DNA from: Sva-07 sp963717385 | GTDB taxonomy: Bacteria; Actinomycetota; Acidimicrobiia; Acidimicrobiales; Ilumatobacteraceae | Direction: 5' to 3' | NCBI GenBank assembly: GCA_963717385.1 | Contig: CAVQWE010000010.1 | Coordinates: 62,001-126,000, forward strand | Length of the DNA: 64,000 nt | Shown here: in pieces, positions 17,491 through 28,112 of the stretch | How positions within the stretch are numbered: the stretch's first letter is position 1 | How the letters are laid out: each line of letters opens with the position of its first letter | Position numbers and translations under genes: made by a program | The notes under the pieces: model-generated | Databases searched by the model: none | What the model saw: only the letters and a program-made list of their open reading frames with translations | Told to the model about the DNA's origin: nothing

Positions 17491-18585
17491 TCAGTGCCGA
17501 ACCTCGTAGAACGAGTTGACCGAGTGGTCCACACCCAGGGTGCGGAAGGTCGTGAGACCTGCAGTCGCTGCCATGTCTCGGGCCTTCGACTCGGGCAGTC
17601 CGAGCGTTCCGAGCCCGGCCCCACCGGGTTCAGAGAGCGCCGATGACATACACGACAGCACGCTGATGCCGTACATCAATGACGCCATTGGATTCTTCTC
17701 GACGTTCTCGGCGAACGTCTCACGCCCCTTGATGTCGACGAGCAACCAGGTTCCATCGGGTGCCAGCGCCTCGGCGATCGCTCCGATCATCTCCTGCGGG
17801 TGCGTCATGTCGTGGATGCAGTCGAACGTGGTGATGAAGTCGATGGACTGATCATCCGGCAACGGCTCGTCACGGGGATCGACGAACCGCACGTTGTCGG
17901 CGCCTTCCTCGCGACGCCGGTGCTCGGCGCGTTCGAGGGCGTACTTCGAGATGTCGTAGCCGACGAACTGGCTGTTCGGGAATGCATCGGCCATCAGCAG
18001 CACCGCTCCCCCGGCACCACATCCGATGTCGGCAACGGTGATCCCTGCTTCGAGCCGTTCGACGATGCCGTCGAGCTCGGGGAGCACGGTCGGGATCAGG
18101 TGATGCCGATTCCATGGTTCGAAGCTTCGTTCGATGCCCACCGCACCTTCGGGACCATGGCTGTCGTAGTCGTGGCCGACACCGGTCTCGAAGCTCTCGG
18201 GCATCGCGTCGAGCGCCGCCATCGTCTGCGGGAAGCGGTGGAACATGCCCATCCCGAACGCCGGATGATCGGGCGACGCCAACACCGCTGTGGCCTCGGG
18301 CGTCAGCCAGAACCGTTCTGATCCCGGCGAGGACACGTCGGTGTCGACCGCGATCAGTTTGGCGGCCGCCTGGTTGTACGCCCACTCGCGAACCCAGCGC
18401 TCGTCGAGGCCGGCGCGCTGGGCCAGTTCGGTCGTCGTGATCGGTTCGTCGGCTGCAGCGAGGGCTGCGAAGAGCCCGAGTTTGTCGCCGAGATGGATCA
18501 TGCCGGCGGTGACGGCACCGTTGAGCTGGGTGAACACCGAGAACGAATAGAACTTCAGACGATCGGGATCGGGTGCGTCGGCCAT
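17491..18585 (-). CDS. class I SAM-dependent methyltransferase with N-terminal winged-helix domain
   Basis: 364 residues. The first ~110 form a winged-helix dimerisation domain (ITTTELAQRAGLDERWVREWAYNQAAA), as in O-methyltransferase-like proteins such as Rv2258c. The SAM-binding Rossmann domain follows with VADIGCGAGGAVLLMA, then YDIS (acidic ribose ligand) and FDCIHDMTHP where the catalytic region begins. The substrate is probably a small aromatic or polyketide-like molecule, but the context gives no hint. ATG 18585 follows TACCGT (18592-18597) by 6 nt. Confidence 0.86.
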   Translation of the reverse strand: MADAPDPDRLKFYSFSVFTQLNGAVTAGMIHLGDKLGLFAALAAADEPITTTELAQRAGLDERWVREWAYNQAAAKLIAVDTDVSSPGSERFWLTPEATAVLASPDHPAFGMGMFHRFPQTMAALDAMPESFETGVGHDYDSHGPEGAVGIERSFEPWNRHHLIPTVLPELDGIVERLEAGITVADIGCGAGGAVLLMADAFPNSQFVGYDISKYALERAEHRRREEGADNVRFVDPRDEPLPDDQSIDFITTFDCIHDMTHPQEMIGAIAEALAPDGTWLLVDIKGRETFAENVEKNPMASLMYGISVLSCMSSALSEPGGAGLGTLGLPESKARDMAATAGLTTFRTLGVDHSVNSFYEVRH

Positions 18586-18639
18586 TCGACGACGGTAGAT
18601 CGTCGTTGCGTCAGGATCAGCAGCGGGGATGATCTGCGA

Positions 18640-19317
18640 TCAGCGGGTGCGTTCGTCGCGTTCGAGGTGTTCGAGGTCGCTGAGCTTGGTGAGCGAGAAC
18701 GTGAAGCCGTCGTCGAGCGCAAGGGCCTCGACCCGACTCACCGAGGTGTGACCCAGCACGAACCGGTCCCACTCCCACGGGGTCGGCTGCAGGCCGAGCA
18801 GGTGTCCGATCGTGACCGAGTTCGTGCCCGCGTGCGCCACCAGCGCGATGCGGGCCCCGGGCTCGGCGATCTGCCACACCGGCAGCTCGGTGTCGGAACG
18901 CACCACGCCTCGATCGGCCAGGAATGCGGAGGCGCCGAGGCGGATCCGGGTGACGAAGTCACGGATCGATTCGCCACCCTCGAGACCGTGCCAACGGTCT
19001 TCGGCGGCACGGCCCTTCAGTTCGGCGTAGGCCTCGGCCGCCTTCTCCGCTGGGCTGCCATGCCACATCGGGTCGCGGATCTCCTCCAGCCACGGATCGA
19101 TCACCTCGGCCGTACCGAGTGCGTCGAGCAACGGCGACGCTGTCTGGCGGGCACGAACCAGTGGCGACACCAGCACCTCGTCGAACTGTTCCTTGCGCAG
19201 CCACTCGGCGAGCCGGTTGGCCTGACGGTGCCCGCGGTCGGTGAGCGGCGGGTCGACGACCGCCAGCCCATCTCGCACCCATTCGGGTTCCCCGTGACGA
19301 ATCAACACGATCTCCAT
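18640..19317 (-). CDS. histidine phosphatase family protein
   Basis: 225 residues of the phosphoglycerate-mutase-like superfamily. The RHG motif is LIRHGEPEW at the N-terminus, the second Arg lies in SPLVRARQTA, the acid follows in EEIRDPMW, and the second His is in LVAHAGTN. This is a phosphatase fold; candidates are sugar phosphates or cofactor precursors. ATG 19317 follows TACAGT (19326-19331) by 8 nt. Longer open frame upstream is antisense to the divergent DUF2510 gene and is discarded. Confidence 0.87.
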   Translation of the reverse strand: MEIVLIRHGEPEWVRDGLAVVDPPLTDRGHRQANRLAEWLRKEQFDEVLVSPLVRARQTASPLLDALGTAEVIDPWLEEIRDPMWHGSPAEKAAEAYAELKGRAAEDRWHGLEGGESIRDFVTRIRLGASAFLADRGVVRSDTELPVWQIAEPGARIALVAHAGTNSVTIGHLLGLQPTPWEWDRFVLGHTSVSRVEALALDDGFTFSLTKLSDLEHLERDERTR

Positions 19318-19362
19318 GGGCGACGACTGTAGGGGCATGCCCGGCGGGTAGCTTGCCCGGCA

Positions 19363-20119
19363 GTGGCGAACGACAGCGGAGTGCAGCCTGGCTGGTACGC
19401 CGACCCTCTGGGGCGATTCGAGCTGCGCTACTTCAACGGAGCAGCGTGGACTGCCGACGTGTCGGCCGACGGGTCGCGTTTCGTCGACCCGATGGGAATC
19501 GAGGTCGGCGGTGCGACTCGCAAGGTGCCGACAGCCCCGGTGCCGATCGACGAGACCGGCACCAACTCGGCCGCAACCGCTGCGATGGTGCTCGGCATCG
19601 TGGCCATCTCCATTGCCTGGTTGCCGTTCATCGTGTTCTTCGGTGCGCTCGCTGCGGTCCTCGCCGTGGTGTTCGGCATCATCGGCACGAAACGCTCCAG
19701 GCTCACCGGAGCCGGCCGGAGCCGGGCGATCGTCGGGCTCGTCACCGGTGCCAGCGGACTCGTGGCGGCCGTGCTCGGGGTGGCCTTGACCGTGATCGTT
19801 CTCGACGTCTACGACGAGTACCTGGAACCCGAACCCCACGAAGTGGCCATCACTTCCTGTGAACTCGTTGGTTCACGGGCGACCGCAACCGGCGTGCTCG
19901 AGAACTCGAGTACGAGCACCGCCAGCTTCAGCGGTCGTGGTCGGCTTCGTCCGACCTGGCACCGACAACGCGGACCGGACCAGCCGGGTCGACCTCGACG
20001 ACGTCGGGCCCGGCGAGCGTGTCGAGTTCGAAGTCGAGCGCCAGGTCGGCCTCGACGACATCGACTGCATCGTGCTCGACGTCAACGGCCCGCTCCCCTT
20101 CGGCCTCGCCGTCGACTGA
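19363..20119 (+). CDS. DUF2510/DUF4190 membrane protein with FxLYD-like C-terminal domain (frame broken once)
   Basis: About 251 residues. A DUF2510 module PGWYADPLGRFELRYFNGAAWT occupies residues 8-30. Two hydrophobic helices follow (SNSAATAAMVLGIVAISIAW-type and a long Ala/Val segment), as in DUF4190 proteins. The C-terminal external part runs into a frame break near 19932; deleting one base gives SVVVGFVRPGTDNADRTS and a stop at 20119. The C-terminal part resembles small beta domains that sense or bind at the membrane surface. Function unknown. GTG 19363 follows TAGCTT (19349-19354) by 8 nt. Confidence 0.78.
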
Positions 20120-20179
20120 CGTCGGCGATGAGCCAAGTGGTCGTCACCGACCGGTTCGCTCATCACTCGACGTGGTCAG

Positions 20180-22001
20180 TCACACCGTCGTCGCCGACAC
20201 CCAGGCGTCGTAGAGCTGACGGTAGGGGCCGTCCTGGGCCACGAGTTCGTCGTGGTGGCCGTCCTGCACCAATCGACCGTGGTCGAGCACGAGCACACGG
20301 TCCGCTCGTGCGGCCGTCGACAGTCGGTGAGCAATGGCGATCGTGGTCCTCGATGCGGCCAGACGTTCGAGCGCTCGGGCGATGCGTACCTCGGTGAGCG
20401 CATCGACGGACGATGTCGCTTCGTCGAGGATCAGAGATGTCGGGATCGGCAAGGCCAGCGCGGAGCAGCGCCACCAATTGCCGCTCGCCTGCCGACAGCT
20501 GATCACCTCGTTCGCCGACGCTGGTGGCCAGCCCGTTCGGCAACGCATCGACCCAGTCGCGCACGCCGAGGTCGTCGACGACCCGTTCGACGTCTGCTGC
20601 GTTGGCCTCGGCGTCGGCGAACGCGACATTGGCAGCGACGGTGTCGTCGAAGAGGAACGGCTCCTGCGACACCACCACGAGTCGGCGACGCAGCTCGGAA
20701 CGGTCGACCTTGCGCAGCGGTATCCCGCCCAGGTCGATCTCGCCCACGGTCGGGTCGGCGAACCGTGCGATCAATCGACCGAGCGTGGTCTTTCCGGACC
20801 CCGTTGCGCCAACCATCGCGACCTGTTGGCCGGCAGGAATCGTGACGTCGACGTCTTTCAGCACTGCCGCGTCAGCCCCCTCGTCGTCTCGGTTGCGATA
20901 GGCGAAGGTCACCTCGCGGATGTCGATCTGGAGTTGCCCGTCGGGCAGGGGGATCGGATCGTCGGGTTGCGGTGGTCCGATCGGCATGTCGAGCACCGAC
21001 AGCACACGACGCAGACCGGCCACTGCCATCTGGGTGGTGTCGATCAGCTCGGTGAACTCGGCGATCGGCTCGAGGAAACGGTAGGTGAGGAACACGAAAC
21101 CGACCAGTGCGCCTGCCGTCAGCCCACTCTCGGGGCCACGCCACACACCGACCCCCACGACCGCCGACACGGTGAGTGCAGAGAACACCTCGCCGGATGG
21201 GAACAGGAATGCGCCGATCAACGCGGCGCGGATCTGAGCAGCAGTGGTGATCTCCACCGATTCTTCGACCTGATCGACCATCTTCTCGCCGGCGCCATAG
21301 GCGCGAACCGTCGGACCACCGGACACGAGCTCGGCGATCGCTCCGAGCGACTGACCGTTGTTGTGACGGGCGCGGTCGTAGGCCACCAGCAGCCGCGACT
21401 GGACGGCTCGGAGCACGAACAGCAGTGGGATCGCAACGACGAACGCCACCAGCGCGAGCACCCAGTCGTAGGCCAGCATCACGCTGGCCACGATCACCAT
21501 CAGGGTCCCGTCGACCAGCCAGGCGAGGCCGCCCCATTGGAAGAACCGGGCGAGCGTCTCGATGTCGCTGGTGACACGGGCGACCAGACCACCGCGGCGC
21601 TCGTCGTTGTGATCGGCGAGGCTCAGCTGGTGGATGTGACCGATCAGGCGCACCCGCAGATCGTGGAGTGCACGTTCGCTGCGCTCGCCGAGCCGGAGCG
21701 ACGCCTTGCGGAACGCCCAGCCCGACACGATCACCGCCACGGCGCCGAGCAGCGCCATCTGAATGATCACGTCCATCCGGATCTCGTCGTCGCTGATCCC
21801 CCGGTCGATCGCCTGCTGGATCAGGATCGGCACCACCACCCGACCAGCGGCGCCGAGCGCAGCGAACAACCAGGTGACTCCCAGCCCCTGGCGCAACACC
21901 GGAGCTGTCTCGAGTCCGCGCCCGATGGTGCGTACCGCCGAGTCCTGGCTGGGCGGTGCCAGTGTGCCGACGCGGGCAACGAGGGTCGGATCGATACTCA
22001 C
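20180..22001 (-). CDS. ABC transporter, ATPase-permease half (second gene of pair; frame broken once)
   Basis: About 606 residues: type I exporter membrane domain with a six-helix pattern (residues 40-320), then an ATPase domain with Walker A GATGSGKTT, signature LSAGERQLVALLRAG, Walker B LILDEATSSVD and switch His in AIAHRLS. The signature is LSAGE instead of LSGGQ. Walker B is in another frame; removal of one base near 20441 gives GLADPTSLILDEATSS. GTG 22001 overlaps the stop of the first half as GTGA. The pair would form a heterodimeric exporter of drugs, lipids or peptides. Walker B here keeps its catalytic Glu, so this is the canonical site partner. Confidence 0.88.
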
Positions 22002-23841
22002 GATCCGACCGAGCCCGACGTGAGGTCGACGACGTCGGCTGCCGCCGGGTCGGCTGTCTCGTCTGCGTTGCGGTCGGACTCGAACGCTTCGACCAATTCT
22101 CGGTATGCCGGCGTCGACTCGAGGAGTTCGTCGTGGGTGCCGTGGGCGGCGATCCGACCATCGGCGACGAAGACCACCTCGTCTGCCAAGGCGATCGTGG
22201 ACGGCCTCGAGGCCACCATCACCACCGTCGATCCGGTGAGGCGCGACCTGAGACCCTCGAGGATCTTCGCTTCGGTCGCCGGGTCGAGCGCCGAGGTGGT
22301 GTCGTCGAGCACCAGCAGACTCGGGCGCCGCACGAGCGCTCGAGCCAGAGCGAGGCGTTGGCGTTGCCCTCCGCTGAGGCTGACCCCGCGCTCGCCCACC
22401 ACCGTGTCGAGTTGCTGAGGCAGACGGGCCACGAACTCGGTGGCCGCTGCCTGGTCGAGCGCTTCCCACAGTTCGTCATCGCTGTAGTCGACTCCGAGTT
22501 CGATGTTGTCGCGTACGGTGCCGCCGAACAGGAAGGCCTCTTGGAACACGATCGTTCGTGCTCCTGGCTGGAGTCGTACCACTCCGTCGGTGGGTCCGAT
22601 CAGCCCCGCAGCCAGCTGCGCGATCGTCGACTTGCCCGAGCCGGTCGGGCCGACGAGCGCGGTGACACTGCCGCGGCGGACGGCGAGATCGATGCCCTTC
22701 ACCGTTGGCAAACCGCCACTCTCGTGGGCGAAGGTGACCTGGTCGAATTCGACACCGAATCGCTCGTGCGCGACGCCGAGTGACGCTTCGGGGTCTGGTT
22801 CGAGGGGTTCGTCGAGGACCGCCCGGATCCGCTGCCAGGCAGCCATCGATCGCGGCAGCTCGGAGAGGGTGTAGCCGATCAATCGCAAGGGGAAGACGAG
22901 CAGCGTGAACAAGAAGATGACACTGGAGAACTCGCCGACGGTCACATCGCCCGGAACGCACCCGGAACGCACCGATCACCACCAGGAGGATGTTGGTGAG
23001 CGACGGGATCACATCGAGCACCGCTTCGAACAGGCTGCGCAGGCGGATGGCCTGCACCCGCGATGCCCTGACACGATCGGCGAGGCGTCCGAGGCGCTCG
23101 GTTTCACGCTCTTCGGCCCCGTACGACTTGACCAGCTGCACGCCTTCGAAGCTCTCGTGCACACCAGCAGAGAACTCGCCGAGCTGATCTTGGGCTCGGG
23201 TGAAGTGGACCGACACCGACTTCTCGTACATCACGTTGGTGACGAGCAGGAGCGGGAACACGACGACGGCAACCAGACCGAGCGGTACGTCGATCATGAG
23301 CATCCAGATCGTGGATGCGATCAGCATCACGACGGTGCCGCTCGCGAACGGGATCGGGGCCAACACGCTGACGGTCGCTTCGGAGTCGACACCGGCTCGT
23401 TGCACGAGATCGCCGTCGGCGCGGCGGTTGTGCCAGCTGGTCGGCTGCTCGACGTAGCGCCGTACGACCCGGTTGGTGAAGGTCTGCGCCACGCGCCACA
23501 TCGTGATCGAGGCGAAGCTGCGCCGGATCACGATCGCGACCGAACGCACCACGCCGATGCCGATGACCAGACCCGAGGCCGGCCAGCACCGTGCTGGTCG
23601 CCACCTCGCCGTCTTCGAACCGCGGCAGGATGACCTCGTCGATCACCCGCCCGATGGCGAAGCTGGACGCCACGGTCAGCAGTGCGAACACCGCAGCACC
23701 GGCGACTGCGACGGCAAACAGTCCAGGGTGCACCCCGACCAACTCGAGAACGAATCGGGCATTGCGTCGAGCCCGTTCGAGTCCGCCGATTTCGTCGATG
23801 GGCGCGGCTGCGTCATCGGTGGTCTGATCGGCGGGCTGCAC
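21998..23841 (-). CDS. ABC transporter, ATPase-permease half (first gene of pair; two frame breaks)
   Basis: About 613 residues: exporter membrane domain, then Walker A GPTGSGKST, signature LSGGQRQRLALARALV, Walker B LLVLDDTTSALD and switch region VMVASRPS. The Walker B Glu is replaced by Asp and the switch His by Ser, which marks the degenerate ATP site of heterodimeric exporters. Breaks near 23571 and 22950 are each repaired by removing one base, giving GLGLVIGIGVV and VRSGDVTVGEF. GTG 23841 is the likely start, in front of a hydrophilic N-terminus and TM1. Translation is coupled to the second half by GTGA. Confidence 0.88.
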
Positions 23842-23884
23842 GGGACGTTTCTACCAGCCGTGCGCCGTCATATCGTGAGACATT

Positions 23885-24451
23885 GTGAGTACCGACGCCC
23901 CCGCCCCACCGGGACCCCCGAGTTACGTTCCCGGTGGCCAGCCCGGTCCGTGGCGCCGCTCGCCCGTTCGTCGAGTGTTGCTGTGGGGGTCGATCGTCCT
24001 CCTCATCGTGTTCTGGATCTGGGCGCTGCTCTTCGCACCGAAGGAGGCGATCAACAAGATCGACGACACCGCATGGGCAGCCAGAGCCGAGGCGATCTGC
24101 GTCGACTACGACCTCCAGATCCGCGCCCTCGAAGCCGAGGCGTCAGCCGACCTGGCCGTACGAGCCGACCTCGTCGACGAGTCGACCGATCTGCTCAGCG
24201 ACATGCTCGACCAGATCGTCGCCGTGCCACCCGCCGACGACAAGGGCCAGGCGATCGTCCCCGACTGGGAAGACGAGTACCGCATCCTGCTCGACGATCG
24301 TTACCGCTACGCCGACCAGCTCCGTTCAGGCCAGAACGTCCCGTTCACCGAGACCGCAGTGAACGGTGTGCCGATCACCGAGCGCATCGAGAAGTTCACG
24401 CTCGACAACGAGATGCCCACCTGTGCGCCGCCACGCGGCTCGGTCGTCTGA
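23885..24451 (+). CDS. single-span membrane protein of unknown function
   Basis: 188 residues. A Pro/Gly-rich cytoplasmic N-terminus (about 25 residues) with RRSPVRR is followed by one membrane helix, VLLWGSIVLLIVFWIWALLF, at about 31-50. The outer part is acidic and helical (AARAEAICVDYDLQIRALEAEA) and ends near two Cys residues. No enzymatic motif is visible. Similar small proteins are scattered in Acidimicrobiia. GTG 23885 follows TATCGT (23871-23876) by 8 nt, so it is probably leaderless and divergent from the ABC exporter pair 43 bp away. Confidence 0.72.
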   Translation: MSTDAPAPPGPPSYVPGGQPGPWRRSPVRRVLLWGSIVLLIVFWIWALLFAPKEAINKIDDTAWAARAEAICVDYDLQIRALEAEASADLAVRADLVDESTDLLSDMLDQIVAVPPADDKGQAIVPDWEDEYRILLDDRYRYADQLRSGQNVPFTETAVNGVPITERIEKFTLDNEMPTCAPPRGSVV

Positions 24452-24465
24452 CGCCGCCACCAGCA

Positions 24466-25128
24466 CTACGGGGAGTCCGGGACCGGACCGATCGACTTGA
24501 TCACACGCGCCGGCACGCCGGCGGCGACGCTGTAGTCGGGGATGTTCCCGGTGACCACGCTGTTCGCACCGATCACCACGTGACGACCGATCGATGCGCC
24601 AGGAAGCACCACCGTGCCGTGGCCCAGCCACGAACCGTCACCGATCGACACCGGCCGCTCCGGCATCACTTGCATGGAGATCGGGAGATCGCGATCGCCG
24701 TAGCCGTGGTTCTGGTCGGTGATGTACACGTGATGTCCGGTCCACACGTCGTCGCCGATCACGATCTGCAGATGGCCGACGATGCCGCTGCCCTTGCCGA
24801 TCAGGCACCGATCGCCCACTGAGATCACCGGATCGCTCACCATTTCCTGCCCCGGCACCATGCCGGCCGACAGGGTGATCTGTGGTCCGAACATCGTGGC
24901 GCAGCCGATGCTGATGTACCGCTCGTTGAACAGTGCGTTCGCTGGAAAACAGATCACGCTGCCGGCGCCGAGGTGCCCGAATCGCTTCCCTCGTCGGGTG
25001 TCGGGGCCGATGGCCCCCAGCTCGATCGCCGCCTCCCACGTGCGGATCACCCCCTCGCCGACTGCTCGCTTGACCCCGGTCCGCAGCCGTTGCAGCACAC
25101 TCTCGTCGAGGGGCGGTCGTTCGAGCAC
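24466..25128 (-). CDS. acyltransferase with left-handed beta-helix (hexapeptide repeats)
   Basis: 220 residues with many hexapeptide turns ([LIV]-G-x4): VISVGDRCLIGKGSGIVG, IVIGDDVWTGHHVYITDQNHGYGD, VSIGDGSWLGHGTVVLPGASIGRHVVIGANSVVTGNIP, ending VAAGVPARVIK. The NHGYGD/H segment contains the catalytic His region of LbH O-acetyl or sugar acyltransferases (WcaF/maltose acetyltransferase type). It probably acetylates a sugar or cell-surface glycan. GTG 25128 is chosen because TAGCGT lies 8 nt upstream on the minus strand (25137-25142); an earlier TTG is possible but less likely. Confidence 0.84.
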   Translation of the reverse strand: MLERPPLDESVLQRLRTGVKRAVGEGVIRTWEAAIELGAIGPDTRRGKRFGHLGAGSVICFPANALFNERYISIGCATMFGPQITLSAGMVPGQEMVSDPVISVGDRCLIGKGSGIVGHLQIVIGDDVWTGHHVYITDQNHGYGDRDLPISMQVMPERPVSIGDGSWLGHGTVVLPGASIGRHVVIGANSVVTGNIPDYSVAAGVPARVIKSIGPVPDSP

Positions 25129-25173
25129 GCTGTCGAACGCTACTGCCAGCCGCCCGGTTCCTACAGTGGTTCG

Positions 25174-26326
25174 ATGGCCCAACGCTCAGATCGCCCGGCT
25201 CTCCCCCTCGATCCCGAGTTGCCCGTCGGTTCGATCACCGATGTCGCCGGAGTGCGGGTCGGCCATCACCAGCGCACGGGTCGAGGCTGGCAGACCGGTA
25301 CCACGGTCGTGTACACCCCCGAGGGGTCGACCCCCGGCGTGTCGGTGCGAGGAGGCGGTCCGGGCACACGCGAGACCGACGCACTCAGCCCGCACAACCT
25401 CGTGCAGGAGATCCATGCGGTGTGTCTCACCGGTGGCAGCGCGTTTCGGGCTTGCTGCTGCTCACGGCGTCGTCGGCTGGCTCGAGGAGCGAGGGTTGGG
25501 GTTCCCCGTGGGAGCGGGAGACGATCTGCAGGGCGTCGTTCCGGTGGTCCCGGCAGCAGTCGTCTTCGATCTCGGACGTGGGGGCCGGTTCGACCATCGC
25601 CCAGACGCGGAGTTCGGACGTCGAGCGATCGCCGCAGCTCGGGTCCGCCAGCGTCGGTGGGGGGCGGTCGGCGCCGGCACCGGGGCCCGCGCCGGTGGCC
25701 TCCAGGGCGGCGTCGGAACCGCCAGCGGCACCGTGACCATCCCGGCCGCAGCAGTCTCGAACAACGCCGGCGACGATCCACCGACCGCACTCAGCGTCCA
25801 AGTCGGCGCCATCGCTGTGGTCAACTGCCAACGGCAGTGTGATCGATCCGGCCACCGGCTTGCCGTGGAACAGTTCGAGATTCGACCCTGTCGAAACCGA
25901 CCGCCGGCGACCGCCACCGCCTGCGGTCTGAACTGACCGGCCAGGCCGCCAGCTTGAACACGACGATCGGGGTGGTGGCGACGTCGGCAGCGTTGTCGAA
26001 GGCCGAGGTGTCGAAGATGGCTGATGTGGCCCACGACGGCCTCGCTCGCGCGGTCCGCCCGGCGCACTCGATGTTCGACGGCGACACCATCTTCGGACTG
26101 GCGACCGGCCAACACGACCTCGGTTCGCTCCCGGCAGCGATGCGTTCGACACCCTCACGCCAGAGTGCGATCAACCTCATCTTGCGTGCCGGCGCCGAGC
26201 TGTTCGAAGCCGCATGCGTCCACGCGATCGTGGCCGCCACCACCATCGGCGATGCCACGGCCTACACCGACATTTGCCCATCGACATCCACCCCGGCCCC
26301 GCCGGGCAGCTCGACGCACCCACTAG
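25174..26326 (+). pseudogene. P1 family (S58, DmpA-like) peptidase, about four frame breaks as sequenced
   Basis: Pieces of a P1 peptidase/ornithine-acetyltransferase-fold N-terminal hydrolase appear in order: GSITDVAGVRVGHH, GTRETDALSP, VCLTGGSAFGLAAAHGVVGWLEE, AGDDPPTALSVQVGAIAVVNANGSVIDP, LNTTIGVVATSAALSK and the terminal DATAYTDICPS. Single-base removals near 25447, 25826 and 25928 rejoin most of it; a fourth near 26275 would give a stop at 26326, and without it the frame runs into panC. The family self-cleaves and releases N-terminal residues. The C-terminus is therefore uncertain. ATG 25174 follows TACAGT (25162-25167) by 6 nt. Confidence 0.8.
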
Positions 26327-26336
26327 CGTTTGACTC

Positions 26337-27212
26337 GTGGCCATCGTCATCGACTCGCCCAGCGCGGCGCGCGCCTGGTCTGACACCGCCCGTTCGCTCG
26401 GCCACACCATCGCGCTCGTGCCGACGATGGGGGCACTGCACCGTGGCCACCGCGAGCTCATCGACGCTGCGGCGGCCCAGGCGGAACAGGTCGTGGTCTC
26501 GATCTTCGTGAACCCACTGCAGTTCGGCGAGCGAAACGATTTCGAGCACTATCCCCGCCCGCTCGAGCACGACCTCCGAGTCTGCGACGAGGCCGGAGCC
26601 GCCATGGTCTACGTGCCGACGGCGGGCGCCATGTATGCGCCCGACTTCTCCACGAACGTTCGTGTCACCGGTCTCTCAGAGGTGATGGAGGGGGCCTCGC
26701 GGCCCGGGCACTTCGACGGCGTCGCGACCGTGGTCACCAAATTGATCGCCGCGACACGGCCCGACGTGGCCGTCTTCGGTGAGAAGGACTATCAACAACT
26801 GGCTGTCGTTCGTCGCTTGGCTCGCGACCTCGATCTCGGCGTGAGGATCGTCGGCCATCCAACGGTTCGCGAAGTCGACGGTCTTGCGATGTCGAGCCGG
26901 AACCGACGCCTCACCGTCGACCAACGACGCGCTGCAACGTGCATACCCGCAGCGATCTCAGCTGCGGTCGACCGCGCCCGCTCACACGATTCGCAGGTTG
27001 CCGACGCGATCGGTGCTGCGAGTTCGGTGATCGACAACGAACCCCTCGCCCGGCTCGACTACGTCGCTGTGTTCGACAGCACCACGTTGTGCCCGCTCGA
27101 CCGATTCGACGACGACCATCGTCGTCACGGCGCGACGCGTCTTGCAATCGCCGTGCGGTTCGGCGACATCCGCCTCATCGACAACACCGATCTGTTCGCT
27201 CGAACGAACTGA
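26337..27212 (+). CDS. panC: pantothenate synthetase
   Basis: Joins pantoate and beta-alanine with ATP to form pantothenate for CoA synthesis. The HIGH-like signature is VPTMGALHRGHREL, pantoate and ATP contacts lie in FVNPLQFGERNDF and VFGEKDYQQL, and the KMSKS-like loop reads MSSRNRRL. Length 291 residues is normal and the frame is intact. GTG 26337 follows TAGCGT (26324-26329) by 7 nt, suggesting a leaderless transcript separate from the peptidase gene. No panB or panD is nearby, so the pathway is dispersed. Confidence 0.94.
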   Translation: MAIVIDSPSAARAWSDTARSLGHTIALVPTMGALHRGHRELIDAAAAQAEQVVVSIFVNPLQFGERNDFEHYPRPLEHDLRVCDEAGAAMVYVPTAGAMYAPDFSTNVRVTGLSEVMEGASRPGHFDGVATVVTKLIAATRPDVAVFGEKDYQQLAVVRRLARDLDLGVRIVGHPTVREVDGLAMSSRNRRLTVDQRRAATCIPAAISAAVDRARSHDSQVADAIGAASSVIDNEPLARLDYVAVFDSTTLCPLDRFDDDHRRHGATRLAIAVRFGDIRLIDNTDLFARTN

Positions 27213-27992
27213 CGCATCGTCGAACCGATCGGCAACGCCGGTCAGCACGATCAGCAGAACAGCGCCATTGAAGATGGCGTGGGCGACGATCGACGGGCCG
27301 ATGCGACCGAGCAGAGCCACCCCCACCCCGAACGCGACACCAACACCCGAGAGCACCAGGACCAGTCCGACGTTTCCAGCCCCGCGAACCGGATCGACGT
27401 GGGCGACCCCGAACAGCAACCCTTGTGACGGCACGACCGCCACCATCGGCAATCGGCTCCGCAGACCACGCATCACCACACCGCGAAAGACCATTTCCTC
27501 GACGATCGGCGCAGCGAGGACAGCGGTGATCACGAGCGACACCACGTAGGTCCGGTCGGCACTGATCTCCTCGATTCCCTCGGTGTTGCCGACGATCGGG
27601 AGGTCGAGCGCGATGACGATCGCACCAACGGCAACCTGCGCACCGATCGCGCCGAGCCAGATCAGCGGTCCCCAGCCGAGGTCGGCGAAACGCGGCGTGA
27701 GGCCGATGTCGACGCCGAGGTCGCCCGTGCCCCACCGACGACTGGCGAACCAACACCACCACAGAGACGGCCCGTAGCCGACCGCAGCGAGCAGACCGAC
27801 GTACACGGCCACCGGCCAGCCGAAATCGACGACGGCGTCGAGCAAGTACTTCGAAACGAGCAGCGAACACGGTGAGCACTGCAATCGCCCCGACCGCGGC
27901 CACCACCGGCAGTGTGGGAACGGCTCGCTCGAACGCATCGGCGCCGGCCCCACGGCCGTCCCAGGGATCGGGGGTGGGAGTGGGGAGGTCAT
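26982..27992 (-). CDS. CPBP-family intramembrane glutamic endopeptidase (two compensating breaks; C-terminus uncertain)
   Basis: Multi-span protein of the CAAX protease/bacteriocin-processing (CPBP, Abi) family. The catalytic motif EExxxR is APIVEEMVFRGVVMRGL, and the later conserved His/Asn segments are LLFGVAHVDPVRG and IVAHAIFNGA. N-terminal breaks near 27971 (run of C, one base missing) and 27861 (one extra base) cancel out, giving PDPWDGRGAG...VFALVSKYLLDAV. The open frame runs 230 bp antisense into panC; a stop at 27175 in a neighbouring frame may be the true end. CPBP proteases cleave within membranes, for example in bacteriocin maturation or immunity. Confidence 0.75.
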   Translation of the reverse strand: MTSPLPPPIPGTAVGPAPMRSSEPFPHCRWWPRSGRLQCSPCSLLVSKYLLDAVVDFGWPVAVYVGLLAAVGYGPSLWWCWFASRRWGTGDLGVDIGLTPRFADLGWGPLIWLGAIGAQVAVGAIVIALDLPIVGNTEGIEEISADRTYVVSLVITAVLAAPIVEEMVFRGVVMRGLRSRLPMVAVVPSQGLLFGVAHVDPVRGAGNVGLVLVLSGVGVAFGVGVALLGRIGPSIVAHAIFNGAVLLIVLTGVADRFDDASVRSSEQIGVVDEADVAEPHGDCKTRRAVTTMVVVESVERAQRGAVEHSDVVEPGEGFVVDHRTRSTDRVGNLRIV

Positions 27993-28112
27993 CAGAGGTT
28001 CGGCCGGGTTCTGTTTTTCGTCAAGAACGTTCCAGAACGTACCCCGCCGACCCGATAGAGCAGGGAACCAGCGTCGACGACCGCACCGGCGCGCTGTCGA
28101 GGGACCGAGCCC

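Noticed and set aside
22945..22975. Tandem copy of CCGGAACGCAC suggesting an 11-bp duplication as cause of the ABC break
   Set aside because: Removing 11 bases brings in a stop codon, while removing one base gives a natural reading VRSGDVTVGEF.
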